Shown here: positions 50,301 to 55,265 of the stretch, one piece after another
How the letters are laid out: each line of letters opens with the position of its first letter
How positions within the stretch are numbered: position 1 is the first letter of the stretch
Source: Xenopus tropicalis
Lineage: Eukaryota; Chordata; Amphibia; Anura; Pipidae
Length of the DNA: 64,000 nt
Assembly: GCF_000004195.4 (NCBI RefSeq)
Contig: NC_030678.2
Location: 93,516,904 to 93,580,903 of the forward strand
Direction of reading: 5' to 3'
Notes under the pieces: model-generated
What the model was told of the DNA's origin: nothing
Seen by the model: the letters and a program-made list of their open reading frames with translations, nothing else
Database searches by the model: none
Translations under genes and position numbers: made by a program

Positions 50301-51921
50301 TTATACCATTGCCAAGCGGAATGTGGAAGGGCAGGACATGCTGTACCAATCCCTCAAACTTACCAATGGTATCTGGATTCTAGCAGAGCTGAGGATCCAG
50401 CCTGGAAATCCCAATTATACGGTAAGGCAAGACAAAGCACTGCTGAATTCAGATAAGCTATACAGTTTGTGCTATTTGTGGTATCATCTATATTTAACTG
50501 ATGGAGCAGACATCTTGAACATTCCTCAGTTCATTAAAGACCAACTTTCTGTGTGTTTTAAAAAAAAAAAGTTTAAACATTTTGAGTAAAAGAATAATGT
50601 CTAAAGGCAGTCAGTCACTTGCCTGAGTTTCACCTGGACAGAGGAACATTATAGAAGCCATCATGGTATTAAAACATCTAAAGGTGGTCAAGTCAGGGAC
50701 AACGGATATGAGTCTAATAATGAAAGCTTTAATATAAATTAATACATTTGTAGTTGGCCTAGTAACCCATAACAACCATGCACATCACTCGCATGGTGAA
50801 TGCTGGAATTGACATCAGCAGGATTAGGTGCAATTGCATCCAATTTGCAAGCGCAGTTGCCTTAATCTTGATGCATTGACTGCAGTTGTATTACACGCAA
50901 CATCCTCTGGCAAGCACAACAATGCTGGAATTTTGGGGAAAAACACATGCCAACTGCACTTTAATTTGCACTTTGCTCACTACACTAGCAGTTGTAAATG
51001 TACTCTGTAATGTATGTTTCCCCATAATGAAATACTTCTGCTGTAAAGGAAAATAGGTGTATATGAGCTGTACATTAGTGCAGCTCATTAAATAATAAGT
51101 TACACTTATCTGGAAGTCTGCAGGTATGTAAGTGCTCCAATTTACAGGCTGCACTTGTGTTTCTGCAAATATATGTGATTTAGTCGTAAATGTAGAGTAC
51201 TCATGTTCCATGCTGGGTCCATGTTAATAGGGTAGTCTGTTACTGCCAGGTGTGGGGCCAGTTTGTACTAAGTAGAGCTGGTAGGTTAGTTTTCAGGACT
51301 TCATTGATGACAGGCTTATTCTGATTGGCTGGTAGCAGCCATTTCTTGACCTTGAAAAAAAAAACTCCACTGACAAAATATTAGGGAAAACAGATGGAGA
51401 TTCTCTGATATGTATATAGTTCCAAACATCTATTTTAGAGGCTTTCAATGTTTTTACAAGAAGGTCCTAAAATCCACCTCAAAGCCTGTTTAGTCTCCAA
51501 TTTGGACAGGGCAACTACACTAAAGACCCAAACACATTGTAGCCCCAACAAAATAAGAACATTTTTATATTATGACAATTGAAAACCTGTATGTGATAGC
51601 AAAGTAGAGAGAGTGAAGGAATATGTTATATTGTGAACCCCCAGCTAGATAAACATATGTGCATGGTGTGGTACTTTGAAATAGGTCATTGTCTTCCATC
51701 AACCTGCTTGCAGAACCTTTTTCAACTATAAAACATTTATGAAGAATTTACAGTTTAAAACAAAAAACCTTCACAATGCATGCATTCTAGGCTTTACTGT
51801 TCTGCGGATAAAGGGAATAAATGAAGTATTTTCATTTTCCTTTCAGCTTTCCTTGAAGTGCCGTGCACCAGAGGTCTGTAACTATGTTTACCAAGTGTAT
51901 GACTCTATACTGAAGAACTGA
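6317..51921 (+). CDS. ap2b1: AP-2 complex subunit beta (beta2-adaptin), 21 coding exons, 951 aa
   Basis: Joined CDS: 6317-6353, 6812-6917, 9508-9643, 9981-10226, 19152-19342, 19737-19958, 24565-24685, 24835-24930, 26558-26673, 27096-27261, 29280-29378, 30624-30883, 34344-34536, 39483-39524, 40361-40507, 41408-41553, 42918-43047, 45094-45178, 46470-46556, 50267-50421, 51847-51921. This totals 2856 nt, or 951 codons plus stop, with GT-AG at every intron and consistent phase. The product links clathrin to cargo and accessory proteins in the AP-2 heterotetramer at plasma-membrane coated pits. Visible parts are a HEAT-repeat trunk (about 1-590), a hinge with clathrin box LLNLD at 631-635, and an appendage (about 715-951) with W855 and Y902, equivalent to W841 and Y888 of the 937-residue human form. 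AP2B1 fits better than its paralogue AP1B1 by the hinge sequence and by many trunk residues, compared from memory. Upstream non-coding exons were not identified. Confidence 0.97.
6812..6917 (+). CDS. ap2b1: AP2B1 coding exon 2 (residues 13-48)
   Basis: Encodes [20 protein letters not shown] and onward to VGKDVS, the lysine-rich first helices of the beta trunk. This basic N-terminal stretch in AP-2 beta is reported to contribute to phosphoinositide binding. The acceptor is ttttag and the donor is gtatag. From intron position +3 the intron matches a LINE tail (see findings). Confidence 0.96.
6920..8380 (-). mobile_element. CR1-like LINE fragment, minus strand, internally deleted and interrupted
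   Basis: The minus strand reads RT blocks: [15 protein letters not shown] and [13 protein letters not shown] (8050-8200), VDVIYLDFS (near 7220) and [10 protein letters not shown] (near 7040). It then jumps to the LINE tail ggttgaaaaaagacc at 6935-6949. That tail matches the reverse complement of 55225-55255, so the RT end and C-terminus are deleted. Stops and a missing core show it is dead. The interruption at 7288-7960 is a separate LINE. Family assigned from the C-terminal type seen at 54633-55127. Confidence 0.75.
7288..7960 (+). mobile_element. 5'-truncated L1/Tx1-like LINE 3' end inserted into the CR1-like LINE
   Basis: Flanked by an exact 17-bp duplication, aaattagtctggcatga, at 7271-7287 and 7961-7977. 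It ends with aataaaac and an A-rich tail. The plus strand, with frame breaks, reads [20 protein letters not shown] sequence, [26 protein letters not shown] and [12 protein letters not shown], the ORF2 C-terminus of L1-type elements. A clean target-primed insertion. Confidence 0.85.
8381..9507. other. Intronic sequence before AP2B1 exon 3
   Basis: No coding segment or clear repeat boundary recognised. A short A-rich stretch lies at 8803-8828. The open frame around 8744-9007 has no recognisable domain. Confidence 0.55.
9508..9643 (+). CDS. ap2b1: AP2B1 coding exon 3 (residues 48-93)
   Basis: Encodes [20 protein letters not shown] and onward to MAVNSFVK, helical HEAT-type repeats of the trunk. 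The acceptor is tccacag and the donor is gtggct. The first base completes the serine codon split with exon 2. Confidence 0.96.
9981..10226 (+). CDS. ap2b1: AP2B1 coding exon 4 (residues 94-175)
   Basis: Encodes [20 protein letters not shown] through ADSNPM, 82 codons in phase 0. It includes the strongly conserved [20 protein letters not shown] helix pair. [19 protein letters not shown] matches beta2 rather than the AP-1 beta paralogue. The acceptor is acttag and the donor is gtaaga. Confidence 0.97.
10227..12029. other. First part of the long AP2B1 intron
   Basis: AT-rich and without coding signal. A possible old repeat lies at about 11525-11700, with two agatccgctt motifs, but I could not define its ends. 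Confidence 0.5.
12030..12490. repeat. Dispersed repeat family, copy 1
   Basis: Shares with 57655-58170 the blocks gtgtaggcagcc, agaaagagccagc, actattgagtgct, gaaatgaagaa, atggctagccccatgt and gattctgctgga (or a close variant). A third, inverted and truncated copy is at 29490-29690. No protein frame; possibly a non-autonomous DNA element or SINE. Confidence 0.7.
12655..12983. mobile_element. MITE with tacaggtatgggatcc termini, near full length
   Basis: The ends tacaggtataggacc and gggatcccatacctgta are inverted repeats. The inside carries attctggataaggggt, caataggattgtttt and ttaaaatggagtctatggg. Partial copies occur at 3091-3167, 28995-29206, 33897-34092 and 37269-37517, so the family is abundant here. 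Confidence 0.75.
13295..13466. mobile_element. MITE of the ggggagattagtcgc family, third copy
   Basis: Contains atgccatcccaccggcg and its inverted partner gccggtgggatg, then ggggagattag and gactaatctccct. Related to 4681-5052. Confidence 0.65.
13665..13890. repeat. MITE of the CCAAT/gttgctatgggttact family
   Basis: Shows the shared motifs aaccaatcag, gttgctatgggtta and agtaacccat, with the arms in inverted relation. Related copies are at 27521-27702, 28869-28972, 30119-30266, 34705-34872 and 43833-44000. Confidence 0.65.
14100..15420. repeat. Degenerate tandem array, about 10 units of 115-160 bp
   Basis: A motif close to gattggctgttggtggctc, usually followed by c(c/t)gcccactttt, recurs near 14112, 14241, 14382, 14520, 14634, 14782, 14932, 15081, 15211 and 15373. 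Between them lie ccagtgac, gcaaagtttgggg and gtgagaatggcagcag. Units are diverged and vary in length, so the array is old. Confidence 0.8.
15421..19151. other. Last part of the long AP2B1 intron
   Basis: No coding exon recognised. A piece ending in the T2-like cccctttaaa lies near 16010. From about 17320 to 18320 the sequence lacks recognised repeats and is rich in TAAT motifs (see findings). Confidence 0.5.
19152..19342 (+). CDS. ap2b1: AP2B1 coding exon 5 (residues 176-239)
   Basis: Encodes [20 protein letters not shown] through [10 protein letters not shown], trunk HEAT repeats. It follows the longest intron of the gene (10227-19151). The acceptor is ctgtcag and the donor is gtatgt; the serine codon at the 3' end is split 2+1. 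Confidence 0.97.
19737..19958 (+). CDS. ap2b1: AP2B1 coding exon 6 (residues 239-313)
   Basis: Encodes [20 protein letters not shown] through NINLIVQKR, mid-trunk helices. The acceptor is atgcag and the donor is gtaaat. The arginine codon is split with exon 7 (AG plus A). Confidence 0.97.
19959..21097. other. AP2B1 intron segment before the Tc1-like element
   Basis: AT-rich intronic sequence. The short open frames at 20247-20698 have no recognisable domain. No repeat boundary identified. Confidence 0.5.
21098..22703 (-). mobile_element. Full-length Tc1-like transposon
   Basis: Both ends are cagtggcttgcaaaagta in inverted orientation, flanked by TA (21096-21097 and 22704-22705). The inverted repeats extend about 210 bp on each side, to about 21312 and from about 22489, with few mismatches. 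A transposase reading frame on the minus strand fills the centre. It lies in the AP2B1 intron between exons 6 and 7, antisense to the gene. The closely matching arms suggest a fairly recent insertion. Confidence 0.95.
21315..22334 (-). pseudogene. Tc1-family transposase, one in-frame stop
   Basis: From ATG at 22334 the frame runs 339 codons to the stop at 21315, the usual size for Tc1 transposases. It is broken only by TAA at 22271-22269 (codon 22). Downstream of that, a 309-residue open frame starts at 22244. It shows a helix-turn-helix ([18 protein letters not shown]), the GRPPKLTGR hinge and a DD34E catalytic triad: D152 in LWSDETK, D243 in QQDNNPKH and E278 in NPMENLW. The stop removes the first helix of the DNA-binding domain unless translation restarts at residue 31, so the copy is probably inactive. 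Confidence 0.92.
22706..23717. other. AP2B1 intron segment after the Tc1-like element
   Basis: No coding segment. A T2-like start (ttaaagggaca) is near 23479 without a clear partner end. Confidence 0.5.
23718..24066. mobile_element. Multi-hairpin MITE with taaagctggccatacacg ends
   Basis: The ends taaagctggccatacacg and cgtgtatggccaccttta are inverted repeats. Inside are further inverted pairs: gatgtttcgtacgac with gcacgaaacatcg, gtagaaacaatagg with cctatt-like partners, and cgtacgaaac with gtttcgtacg. It contains a stop-free frame of 126 codons (23659-24039) that matches no protein I know. Superfamily unassigned. Confidence 0.75.
24565..24685 (+). CDS. ap2b1: AP2B1 coding exon 7 (residues 313-353)
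   Basis: Encodes [20 protein letters not shown] through ASQANIAQ. The [17 protein letters not shown] segment is almost invariant in beta adaptins. The acceptor is tctacag and the donor is gtcagt. The Tc1-like element and a hairpin MITE lie in the intron before it. Confidence 0.97.
24835..24930 (+). CDS. ap2b1: AP2B1 coding exon 8 (residues 354-385)
   Basis: Encodes [20 protein letters not shown] through CAIKVE, 32 codons in phase 0. The acceptor is ttgtag and the donor is gtgaga. The preceding intron is only 149 nt. Confidence 0.97.
25006..25373. mobile_element. T2-like MITE
   Basis: Begins TTAAAGGGATACTAACAC at 25006 and ends with the inverted sequence gtgttagtatcact near 25370. TTAAAGGRR termini with TTAA duplication define the Xenopus T2 MITE family. 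The right terminus is eroded or cut next to the palindrome that follows. Confidence 0.65.
25376..25768. mobile_element. Long-armed palindromic element
   Basis: Arms of about 135 bp (25376-25512 and 25630-25766) are near-identical inverted copies, starting aaattactctaaaca and ending tgtttagagtaattt. The loop of about 115 bp includes a T tract at 25601-25618. An RNA copy would form a long hairpin. Superfamily not assigned. Confidence 0.8.
26117..26521. mobile_element. T2-type MITE, 405 bp, next to AP2B1 exon 9
   Basis: Terminal TTAAAGGAACAGTAACA and tgttactgttcctttaa with TTAA at each end. The inner arms gccatgggggcagccattc and gaatggctgcccccatggc form a near-perfect hairpin. A sister copy lies at 32542-32923. 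It ends 36 nt before the exon 9 acceptor. Confidence 0.88.
26558..26673 (+). CDS. ap2b1: AP2B1 coding exon 9 (residues 386-424)
   Basis: Encodes [20 protein letters not shown] through IFRKYPN. The acceptor is aaattag, only 36 nt after the end of a T2-type MITE. The donor is gtaggt, and the lysine codon is split AA plus G. Confidence 0.96.
27096..27261 (+). CDS. ap2b1: AP2B1 coding exon 10 (residues 424-479)
   Basis: Encodes [20 protein letters not shown] through FHDESTQ, C-terminal trunk helices. The residue after DEPDAR is G, where I remember A in the human protein. The acceptor is ttcccag and the donor is gtaatt. Confidence 0.96.
27521..27702. repeat. MITE of the CCAAT/gggttact family
   Basis: Ends ggggcatatttattaac and gttgataaatgacccc are inverted. 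Inside lie gggcagatttg with gggcaaatttgccc, and ggttgccatgggttact. Confidence 0.7.
28995..29206. repeat. Truncated tacaggtatgggatcc MITE
   Basis: Starts at the internal cccagtaggattgtttt block and runs to gggatcccatacctgta. The left half is missing. Confidence 0.68.
29280..29378 (+). CDS. ap2b1: AP2B1 coding exon 11 (residues 480-512)
   Basis: Encodes [20 protein letters not shown] through LSLATQ, 33 codons in phase 0. The VQLTLL sequence favours AP2B1 over AP1B1, which has VQLQLL. The acceptor is cttttag and the donor is gtattg. Confidence 0.97.
29490..29690. repeat. Dispersed repeat family, copy 3 (inverted, truncated)
   Basis: Its reverse complement contains gatatcactccaact, aaatgaagaatatggctag and gcaggattctgctgga, matching 12280-12420 and 57920-58100. 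It lies about 110 nt downstream of AP2B1 exon 11. Confidence 0.7.
30119..30266. repeat. MITE of the CCAAT/gggttact family
   Basis: Ends aggactcatttaccaa and ttaataaatgagtccc are inverted. It contains ccaaccaatcaaatg and gctatgggttactg. Confidence 0.68.
30624..30883 (+). CDS. ap2b1: AP2B1 coding exon 12 (residues 513-599), end of trunk
   Basis: Encodes [20 protein letters not shown] through [10 protein letters not shown], closing the trunk and entering the hinge. The serine codon is split AG plus C with exon 13. The acceptor is cttacag and the donor is gtgagc. Confidence 0.96.
31690..32110. repeat. (TA)n tracts with a duplicated aacgtttcgag repeat
   Basis: (TA)n lies at about 31691-31727 and 31931-32005. 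A segment of about 90 bp with atgagccgcacacacaggga and tccaacgtttcgagcacc occurs at about 31803-31890 and again, almost unchanged, at 32010-32094. The sequence resembles the palindromic repeat at 53513-53737 and the copy at 61310-61415. It yields meaningless Ile-Tyr open frames. Confidence 0.8.
32542..32923. mobile_element. T2-type MITE, 382 bp
   Basis: TTAAAGGAACAGTAACACC at the left, tactgttcctttaa at the right, TTAA at both ends, and internal arms around gccatgggggcagccattc. Close relative of 26117-26521. Confidence 0.88.
33374..33857. mobile_element. T2-like element with (ATT)n microsatellite
   Basis: The start is taaaggggaggtgaactccc and the end gagttcccctttaa. A second inner terminus, aaaggggaactccaccc, is at 33583. 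(ATT)n with interruptions runs 33552-33582, so this may be two overlapping copies. Confidence 0.6.
33897..34092. repeat. Decayed tacaggtatgggatcc MITE
   Basis: Starts tacaggtttggaatcc, contains catagactccatttaat and ends near cctattgggttaaatt. Shorter than the 329-bp copy at 12655. Confidence 0.62.
34344..34536 (+). CDS. ap2b1: AP2B1 coding exon 13, hinge with clathrin box
   Basis: Encodes residues 599-663, from [10 protein letters not shown] to GGGLDSL. LLNLD at 631-635 is the clathrin box that binds the clathrin heavy-chain terminal domain. The stretch between SPVG and LEQPQ differs from the human sequence as I remember it, as expected for a disordered linker, while [14 protein letters not shown] is conserved. 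The acceptor is acctag and the donor is gtaagt. It ends in phase 0, so optional exons can follow without shifting the frame. Confidence 0.95.
34705..34872. repeat. MITE of the CCAAT/gggttact family
   Basis: Inverted arms gtaaaaggcactaagtttg and caaacttagtgcctttaat. Contains aatgagcaggtagcattta and ggttgccatgggttactg. It lies about 170 nt after AP2B1 exon 13. Confidence 0.7.
35534..35554 (+). CDS. ap2b1: Candidate 21-nt microexon in the AP2B1 hinge (MGEDTQW)
   Basis: A long pyrimidine tract ends in ctacccctgcag (to 35533). It is followed by seven codons, MGEDTQW, and then a gtaact donor at 35555. The segment sits in the intron between two phase-0 exon ends (34536 and 39483), has length divisible by three and no stop. 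Inclusion would give a 958-residue protein. UGC triplets at 35498-35500 and 35512-35514 fit the known pattern of SRRM4-dependent neural microexons. I recall, unverified, that AP1B1 isoforms differ by a seven-residue hinge segment, which would be a precedent. Not proven without transcripts. Confidence 0.5.
35555..39482. other. AP2B1 intron between the candidate microexon and the 42-nt exon
   Basis: Contains a decayed MITE (37269-37517) and a partial CCAAT-type MITE near 37052-37115. The rest is unassigned, including a more GC-rich stretch at 38420-38720. No other open segment with good splice sites was noticed. Confidence 0.5.
37269..37517. repeat. Decayed tacaggtatgggatcc MITE
   Basis: Start caccagtatgggacccgtta, inside ggggtctttccataatttgg, end gtcccttacctgta. 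Confidence 0.65.
39483..39524 (+). CDS. ap2b1: AP2B1 coding exon 14, 42-nt cassette exon of the hinge
   Basis: Encodes [14 protein letters not shown], fourteen residues (664-677) between phase-0 splice sites. The acceptor is ttttttcctag and the donor is gtaagt. In mammals, skipping this exon gives the 937-residue form and inclusion the 951-residue form. The glycine-rich content suits a flexible linker. It lies in an isolated position, about 4.9 kb after exon 13. Confidence 0.93.
40361..40507 (+). CDS. ap2b1: AP2B1 coding exon 15 (residues 678-726), hinge to appendage
   Basis: Encodes [20 protein letters not shown] through [11 protein letters not shown], 49 codons in phase 0. It covers the proline-rich end of the hinge and the start of the appendage. 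VSQK replaces the VAPK I recall in mammals. The acceptor is atcccag and the donor is gtatgt. Confidence 0.96.
40763..40926. mobile_element. Small MITE with taaggctaatgcca ends
   Basis: taaggctaatgcca at 40766 and tggcattagcctta near 40926 are inverted repeats. Between them are a second pair, ctgtggaaaaacacaggcc and atccacaggcc. Superfamily unassigned. It lies about 260 nt downstream of AP2B1 exon 15. Confidence 0.65.
41408..41553 (+). CDS. ap2b1: AP2B1 coding exon 16 (residues 727-775), appendage sandwich
   Basis: Encodes [20 protein letters not shown] through DFAIQFNKN, the first strands of the immunoglobulin-like subdomain of the appendage. Several conservative differences from mammals are visible in [11 protein letters not shown]. 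The acceptor is ctcccag and the donor is gtaaga. Confidence 0.96.
42918..43047 (+). CDS. ap2b1: AP2B1 coding exon 17 (residues 775-818), appendage sandwich
   Basis: Encodes [20 protein letters not shown] through [10 protein letters not shown], further beta strands of the appendage sandwich. The acceptor is tcccttag and the donor is gtaata; the first base completes the split serine codon. Confidence 0.96.
43048..45093. other. AP2B1 intron 17
   Basis: Contains a CCAAT/gggttact-type MITE at 43833-44000, with aaccaatcagatg and gttgctatgggttactg. Otherwise no structure recognised. Confidence 0.55.
45094..45178 (+). CDS. ap2b1: AP2B1 coding exon 18 (residues 819-847)
   Basis: Encodes [20 protein letters not shown] through EDGKM, the end of the sandwich subdomain. 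The human protein has PLNV where this has PLHV, as I remember it. The acceptor is attctag and the donor is gtaagg; the glutamate codon is split 1+2. Confidence 0.96.
45179..46469. other. AP2B1 intron 18
   Basis: A C tract lies at about 46270-46285. A 96-codon minus-strand open frame (45666-45956) matches nothing I recognise. No exon signal. Confidence 0.5.
46470..46556 (+). CDS. ap2b1: AP2B1 coding exon 19 (residues 847-876), platform subdomain
   Basis: Encodes [20 protein letters not shown] through CHLNA. W855 corresponds to W841 of the 937-residue human form, a key contact for accessory-protein motifs on the platform. The acceptor is ctcatag and the donor is gtaaga. Confidence 0.96.
47306..47379. 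repeat. (TA)n microsatellite
   Basis: About 37 uninterrupted TA dinucleotides, likely polymorphic in length. Confidence 0.95.
49776..49970. repeat. 26-bp tandem array, about seven units
   Basis: Unit core gggcccctgatatcgggtt repeats with an exact 26-bp period; GGGCCC recurs at 49781, 49807 and onward to 49963. Units are almost identical. There are no distinct spacers, so this is a minisatellite and not a CRISPR array. Its open frame on the minus strand is an artefact. Confidence 0.92.
50267..50421 (+). CDS. ap2b1: AP2B1 coding exon 20 (residues 876-927), platform subdomain
   Basis: Encodes [20 protein letters not shown] through QPGNPNYT. Y902 matches Y888 of the 937-residue form, the site that binds ARH, beta-arrestin and epsin-type helices. 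The acceptor is ggtatag and the donor is gtaagg. Confidence 0.96.
50422..51846. other. AP2B1 intron 20, last intron
   Basis: No repeat boundary or coding segment recognised beyond short AT-rich runs. Confidence 0.55.
51847..51921 (+). CDS. ap2b1: AP2B1 last coding exon (residues 928-951, stop 51919-51921)
   Basis: Encodes [20 protein letters not shown] and ILKN followed by TGA. The C-terminal [10 protein letters not shown] is characteristic of AP2B1. CNYVYQ differs from SQYIYQ recalled for human. The acceptor is cctttcag. The exon continues into the 3' UTR. Confidence 0.97.
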   Translation, partial: LSLKCRAPEVCNYVYQVYDSILKN

Positions 51922-52740
51922 ATGCGAAACTCCTCAAATGAACCTGGTCCTACATATACACTAACTCTGTCTCTATGTAATCTGACTCAGCTATACCAAT
52001 GACTTCTTATTTTTTGTTGGAAAATGCAGTCCATGGCTGTTTCAACAGGAAACCAGCCTTTAACATCTTGATTTTTGGACCATTTCAAGCACTTCTGATT
52101 TAGTTATCTATTGGTCTCCAATGTGACGTGGGTCCACTTAACTTTTAATGCTATGAGATGATTAAGCCTGTTTGGGTTATTGTTAGACACCTATCAACTG
52201 CAGCCCATCAACTGTATTCATTAAGATTGGAAATCCAACATTATTCAGGTGTTTGTCTTGTATCCCATTTAGCTGACTGCACAATGGGTAAATGATTTAT
52301 TCCGCAGTGCTAGATGTTTCCTGACCAAGACATTTCCATATGACCCAGGTTAAGAACCAGTTATTGTGATTGTGTGGAGTTGCTTAATGTATTATACTGG
52401 ACGCAGTAGTAGCTAATAGCTCCCTTTACCTGATGTTAGATGAAATGTTATATGCAAATTGGTTCCAACCTTTTTAATTAGCCTAACCACATATTATGTA
52501 AGTACATAGTGTCTATCTTGTAACTTAGTCACTTTTTAGAACTTGGTAAACGTAAGCAGTCTTTACATGTGTTTGTGCCACTTATATACCCACCTCTTCT
52601 GTGACACTGCTTCTCAGCATTGCCATGCATACATTTACATTCCGTGCCAATGCTGAAGGTATTCCGAGCTGAATAAATATGTTATATGTGTATTGTAAGC
52701 AAAGAAAAAGATCCAATAAAACGGAATATGTTTCAGGAAA
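51922..52740 (+). other. ap2b1: AP2B1 3' UTR
   Basis: Sequence after the stop has no long open frame. It ends near the AATAAA at 52715-52720, which is followed by a T/G-rich stretch suited to cleavage and polyadenylation. The exact cleavage site is inferred, to within about 25 nt. Confidence 0.75.
52672..52720 (+). terminator. AP2B1 polyadenylation signals
   Basis: Two AATAAA hexamers lie at 52672-52677 and 52715-52720. The second has a tgtgctggttttc-type downstream element within 35 nt and is probably the main site. A third AATAAA, at 52968-52973, precedes a (TG)n stretch and could serve a longer transcript. Confidence 0.7.
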
Positions 52741-53152
52741 AAGACTGTGCTGGTTTTCAATTTGCATGAAAATTGCGGCTTATGTTTGTCTATGAAGATT
52801 GTCATTCATCCAGGTCATGATATACAGCAGCTAGTAGAAATTCGTCTAAAGCAACTGGACTGAGTTTTCTTGAAAACTTTCAGCACTCATGAATGCCTTT
52901 TTTAGTTTGGCTGAGTGGCAGGGAATATTTTGAAATGAAGGGATAATATTTTGGGGAAAAGATTTCAAATAAAGTAAGCTGGTTTAGTAGCATCATTCTG
53001 CTACAGTAAAGGATGTGTGTGATCCTTGATCCTGTTTGATTGTGTGTGTGTGTTCATTGGTTTATAATGTGGCAACATATTCTGCCACCTAATACAAAGA
53101 TTACACCTCATTCCCTACCCCAGTGGAGTTTACCATCTAAGTATACATGCAC

Positions 53153-53385
53153 CAAATCCTGGATTCAATTCTGAATTCATCTGAATCCAGGCCTTTTTCA
53201 GCTGGATTTAGATTCAGCCAAATCCACGTGCCTGAATTTACCAAATCCAAGCTCTTAAAATAGTGACTTTGGCCACACGAACAAGGAAATTGGATTTTTG
53301 TTCCTTACCCTATCTTGCCTATGTAAATTCAGTTCAGGATTTGGACAAATCATTAAATCCCTAAATCTAAGATCCTATCCCAATC
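53153..53385. repeat. Decayed repeat related to attcggccgaatcc
   Basis: tctgaatccaggcctttttc and attcagccaaatccacgtg resemble 47685-47720 (cggccgaatccaggcgttct). Old copy without clear ends. Confidence 0.5.
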
Positions 53386-53512
53386 AAGCACACCATTAAC
53401 CTGCCTGAATGGTTTTTTGAGTGTGGGAACCCATAGTGTTACCAGTAGAAAATCCACACAGACACAAGGAGAACATTCAAATTGCTTGCAGATCTATATA
53501 TATATATATATA

Positions 53513-53737
53513 TAGCACAATCCAAATTAGATGCCGCACTCACAGGACTTAGTAGAAATAAAGAAAAATTTATTTGATGGAAACACGTCAAACTAACGTT
53601 TCGGCCGTATCCACAGCCTTTCTTTGAGAAAGGCTGTGGATACGGCCGAAACGTTAGTTTGACGTGTTTCCATCAAATAAATTTTTCTTTATTTCTACTA
53701 AGTCCTGTGAGTGCGGCATCTAATTTGGATTGTGCTA
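53513..53737. repeat. 225-bp perfect palindrome
   Basis: Left arm 53513-53623 and right arm 53627-53737 are exact reverse complements over 111 bp, with a 3-nt centre (ttg, 53624-53626). The arms run from tagcacaatccaaattag to cagcctttct and contain aactaacgtttcggcc. (TA)n lies directly to the left and again at 53808-53834. It looks like a head-to-head element of the family seen singly at 61310-61415. Confidence 0.93.
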
Positions 53738-54632
53738 CATTTCTTCATACTGCACCCAGGCATACTTTGACCTGGATAAACGTGAGTGCCTACTTGCATG
53801 CATTCTTTATATATATATATATATATATATATATCAACAGTAAGTAGACTATGTAATAACTGTGGTTTGAGTTTGAATGCCAGAGAGCCTCATGTCACCC
53901 CATCTTGTGAGAACATCATTAAACTATGCTTCAAAGTAGGAGTCACACAGTAAGCCCTGTCTCTGCATTAGAAACATTATTGTTCTCGTAGCTTTATTAC
54001 ACTTTAAAATGGATTGCATATCACTTTTATTAAGCTGTAATGCGGGCCAAGACAAAAGGTAGTTAATCTAAAGGGAATGTTCATCCTCCCTGAATAAAGC
54101 CACTCGGCAAAAATATCTGAAAAACCATCAAGCAGGACGTCAATGTTCATCCATGCTGTGTAATGAAGGCTGCAAATGGCAAAGGCCTTTTGTCCCTGTG
54201 TATAATGAGGACTGAAACAGATTGGTGGTCTTGTCAGTCTCAGTGGGTTAGTTACAGGTTCTTATAAGCTTCTGGGAAGTGCAACTCTTCCTGCAGGTAA
54301 ATGACAAAAAGGAAAAAATCAGATGGTTGATTCCCTTATGCTGCTTGCCAAAGCGCCTCAAATTAACCCTTGCAAGTAAGTGCCCGTGTGCCATTATCTT
54401 ACCCTGTAATGTGGATTCTGTAACTACAAGAATTCTTACAGCTATATACTGATTTGAATATCATCCAGCTTTAATGTAAGAAGTAAGGCTGAGGAGTAAT
54501 CTCAAAATAATGAAATGTTCCTTCATATTAATACAGGTTACATTCCAGGAATATTTTCCACTAAATCAGCAGCCTCCTCTATCTTTAACTATGGATCACT
54601 TTTAAACTCGATCCCAATCCTAATTCATTTTG

Positions 54633-55127
54633 CCTCTTTATAGGTCCCTGGTAAGGCCTCACCTTGAGTATGCAGTGCAGTTTTGGGCTCCAGTCCTTAA
54701 GAGGGATATTAATGAGCTGGAGAGAGTGCAGAGACGTGCAACTAAACTGGTAAAGGGGATGGAAGATTTAAACTATGAGGTGAGACTGTCGAGGTTGAGG
54801 TTGTTTTCTCTGAAAAAGAGGCGCTTGCGAGGGGACATGATTACTGTGTACAAGTACATTAGAGGGGATTATAGGCAGTTGGGGGATGTTCTTTTTTCCC
54901 ATAAAAACAATCAGCGCACCAGAGGTCACCCCTTTAGATTAGAAGAACGGACCTTCCATTTGAAGCAGCGTAGGTGGTTTTTCACGGTGAGGGCAGTGAG
55001 GTTGTGGAATGCCCTTCCTAGTGATGTCGTAATGGCAGATTCTGTTAATGCCTTTAAGAGGGGCTTGGATGAGTTCTTAAACAAGCATAGTATCCAAGGC
55101 TATTGTGATACTAATATCTACAGTTAG
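54633..55127 (+). pseudogene. LINE ORF2 C-terminal fragment, about 165 codons open
   Basis: Reads LYRSLVRPHLEYAVQFWAP, then LERVQRRATKLVKGM, RLFSLKKRRLRGDMITVYK and WNALPSDVVMADSVNAFKRG, ending at TAG (55125-55127). This is the region after the RT domain in CR1-clade LINE proteins. No start codon is present at its 5' end, so it is a truncated remnant and not a host gene. Confidence 0.85.
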
Positions 55128-55265
55128 TATTGATGTTGGTATATATAATTTATGTATGTGAGTGTATAGATAGGTCAGTATAGGTTTGTGTGTGCTGGGT
55201 TTACTTGGAAGGGTTGAACTTGATGGACTCTGGTCTTTTTTCAACCCCATGTAACTATGTTCAAC
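54633..55265 (+). mobile_element. CR1-like LINE 3' end, 5'-truncated
   Basis: Starts inside the C-terminal coding region and ends with gatggactctggtc, ttttttcaacccc and atgtaactatgtt. The tail matches the antisense LINE end next to AP2B1 exon 2 (6920-6950). Its frame is intact, so it is a younger copy than the one at 6920-8380. Confidence 0.85.

Noticed and set aside
6317..51921. Identity as AP1B1 rather than AP2B1
   Set aside because: The two share most of the trunk, but [20 protein letters not shown], the [14 protein letters not shown] hinge, [14 protein letters not shown] and the [10 protein letters not shown] end match beta2.
53659..53847. Short open frame as a peptide gene
   Set aside because: It spans one palindrome arm and a TA tract.
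54633..55127. Host gene encoding a 165-residue protein
   Set aside because: The sequence is the C-terminal part of a LINE reverse-transcriptase protein, truncated at its 5' end and followed by the LINE tail.
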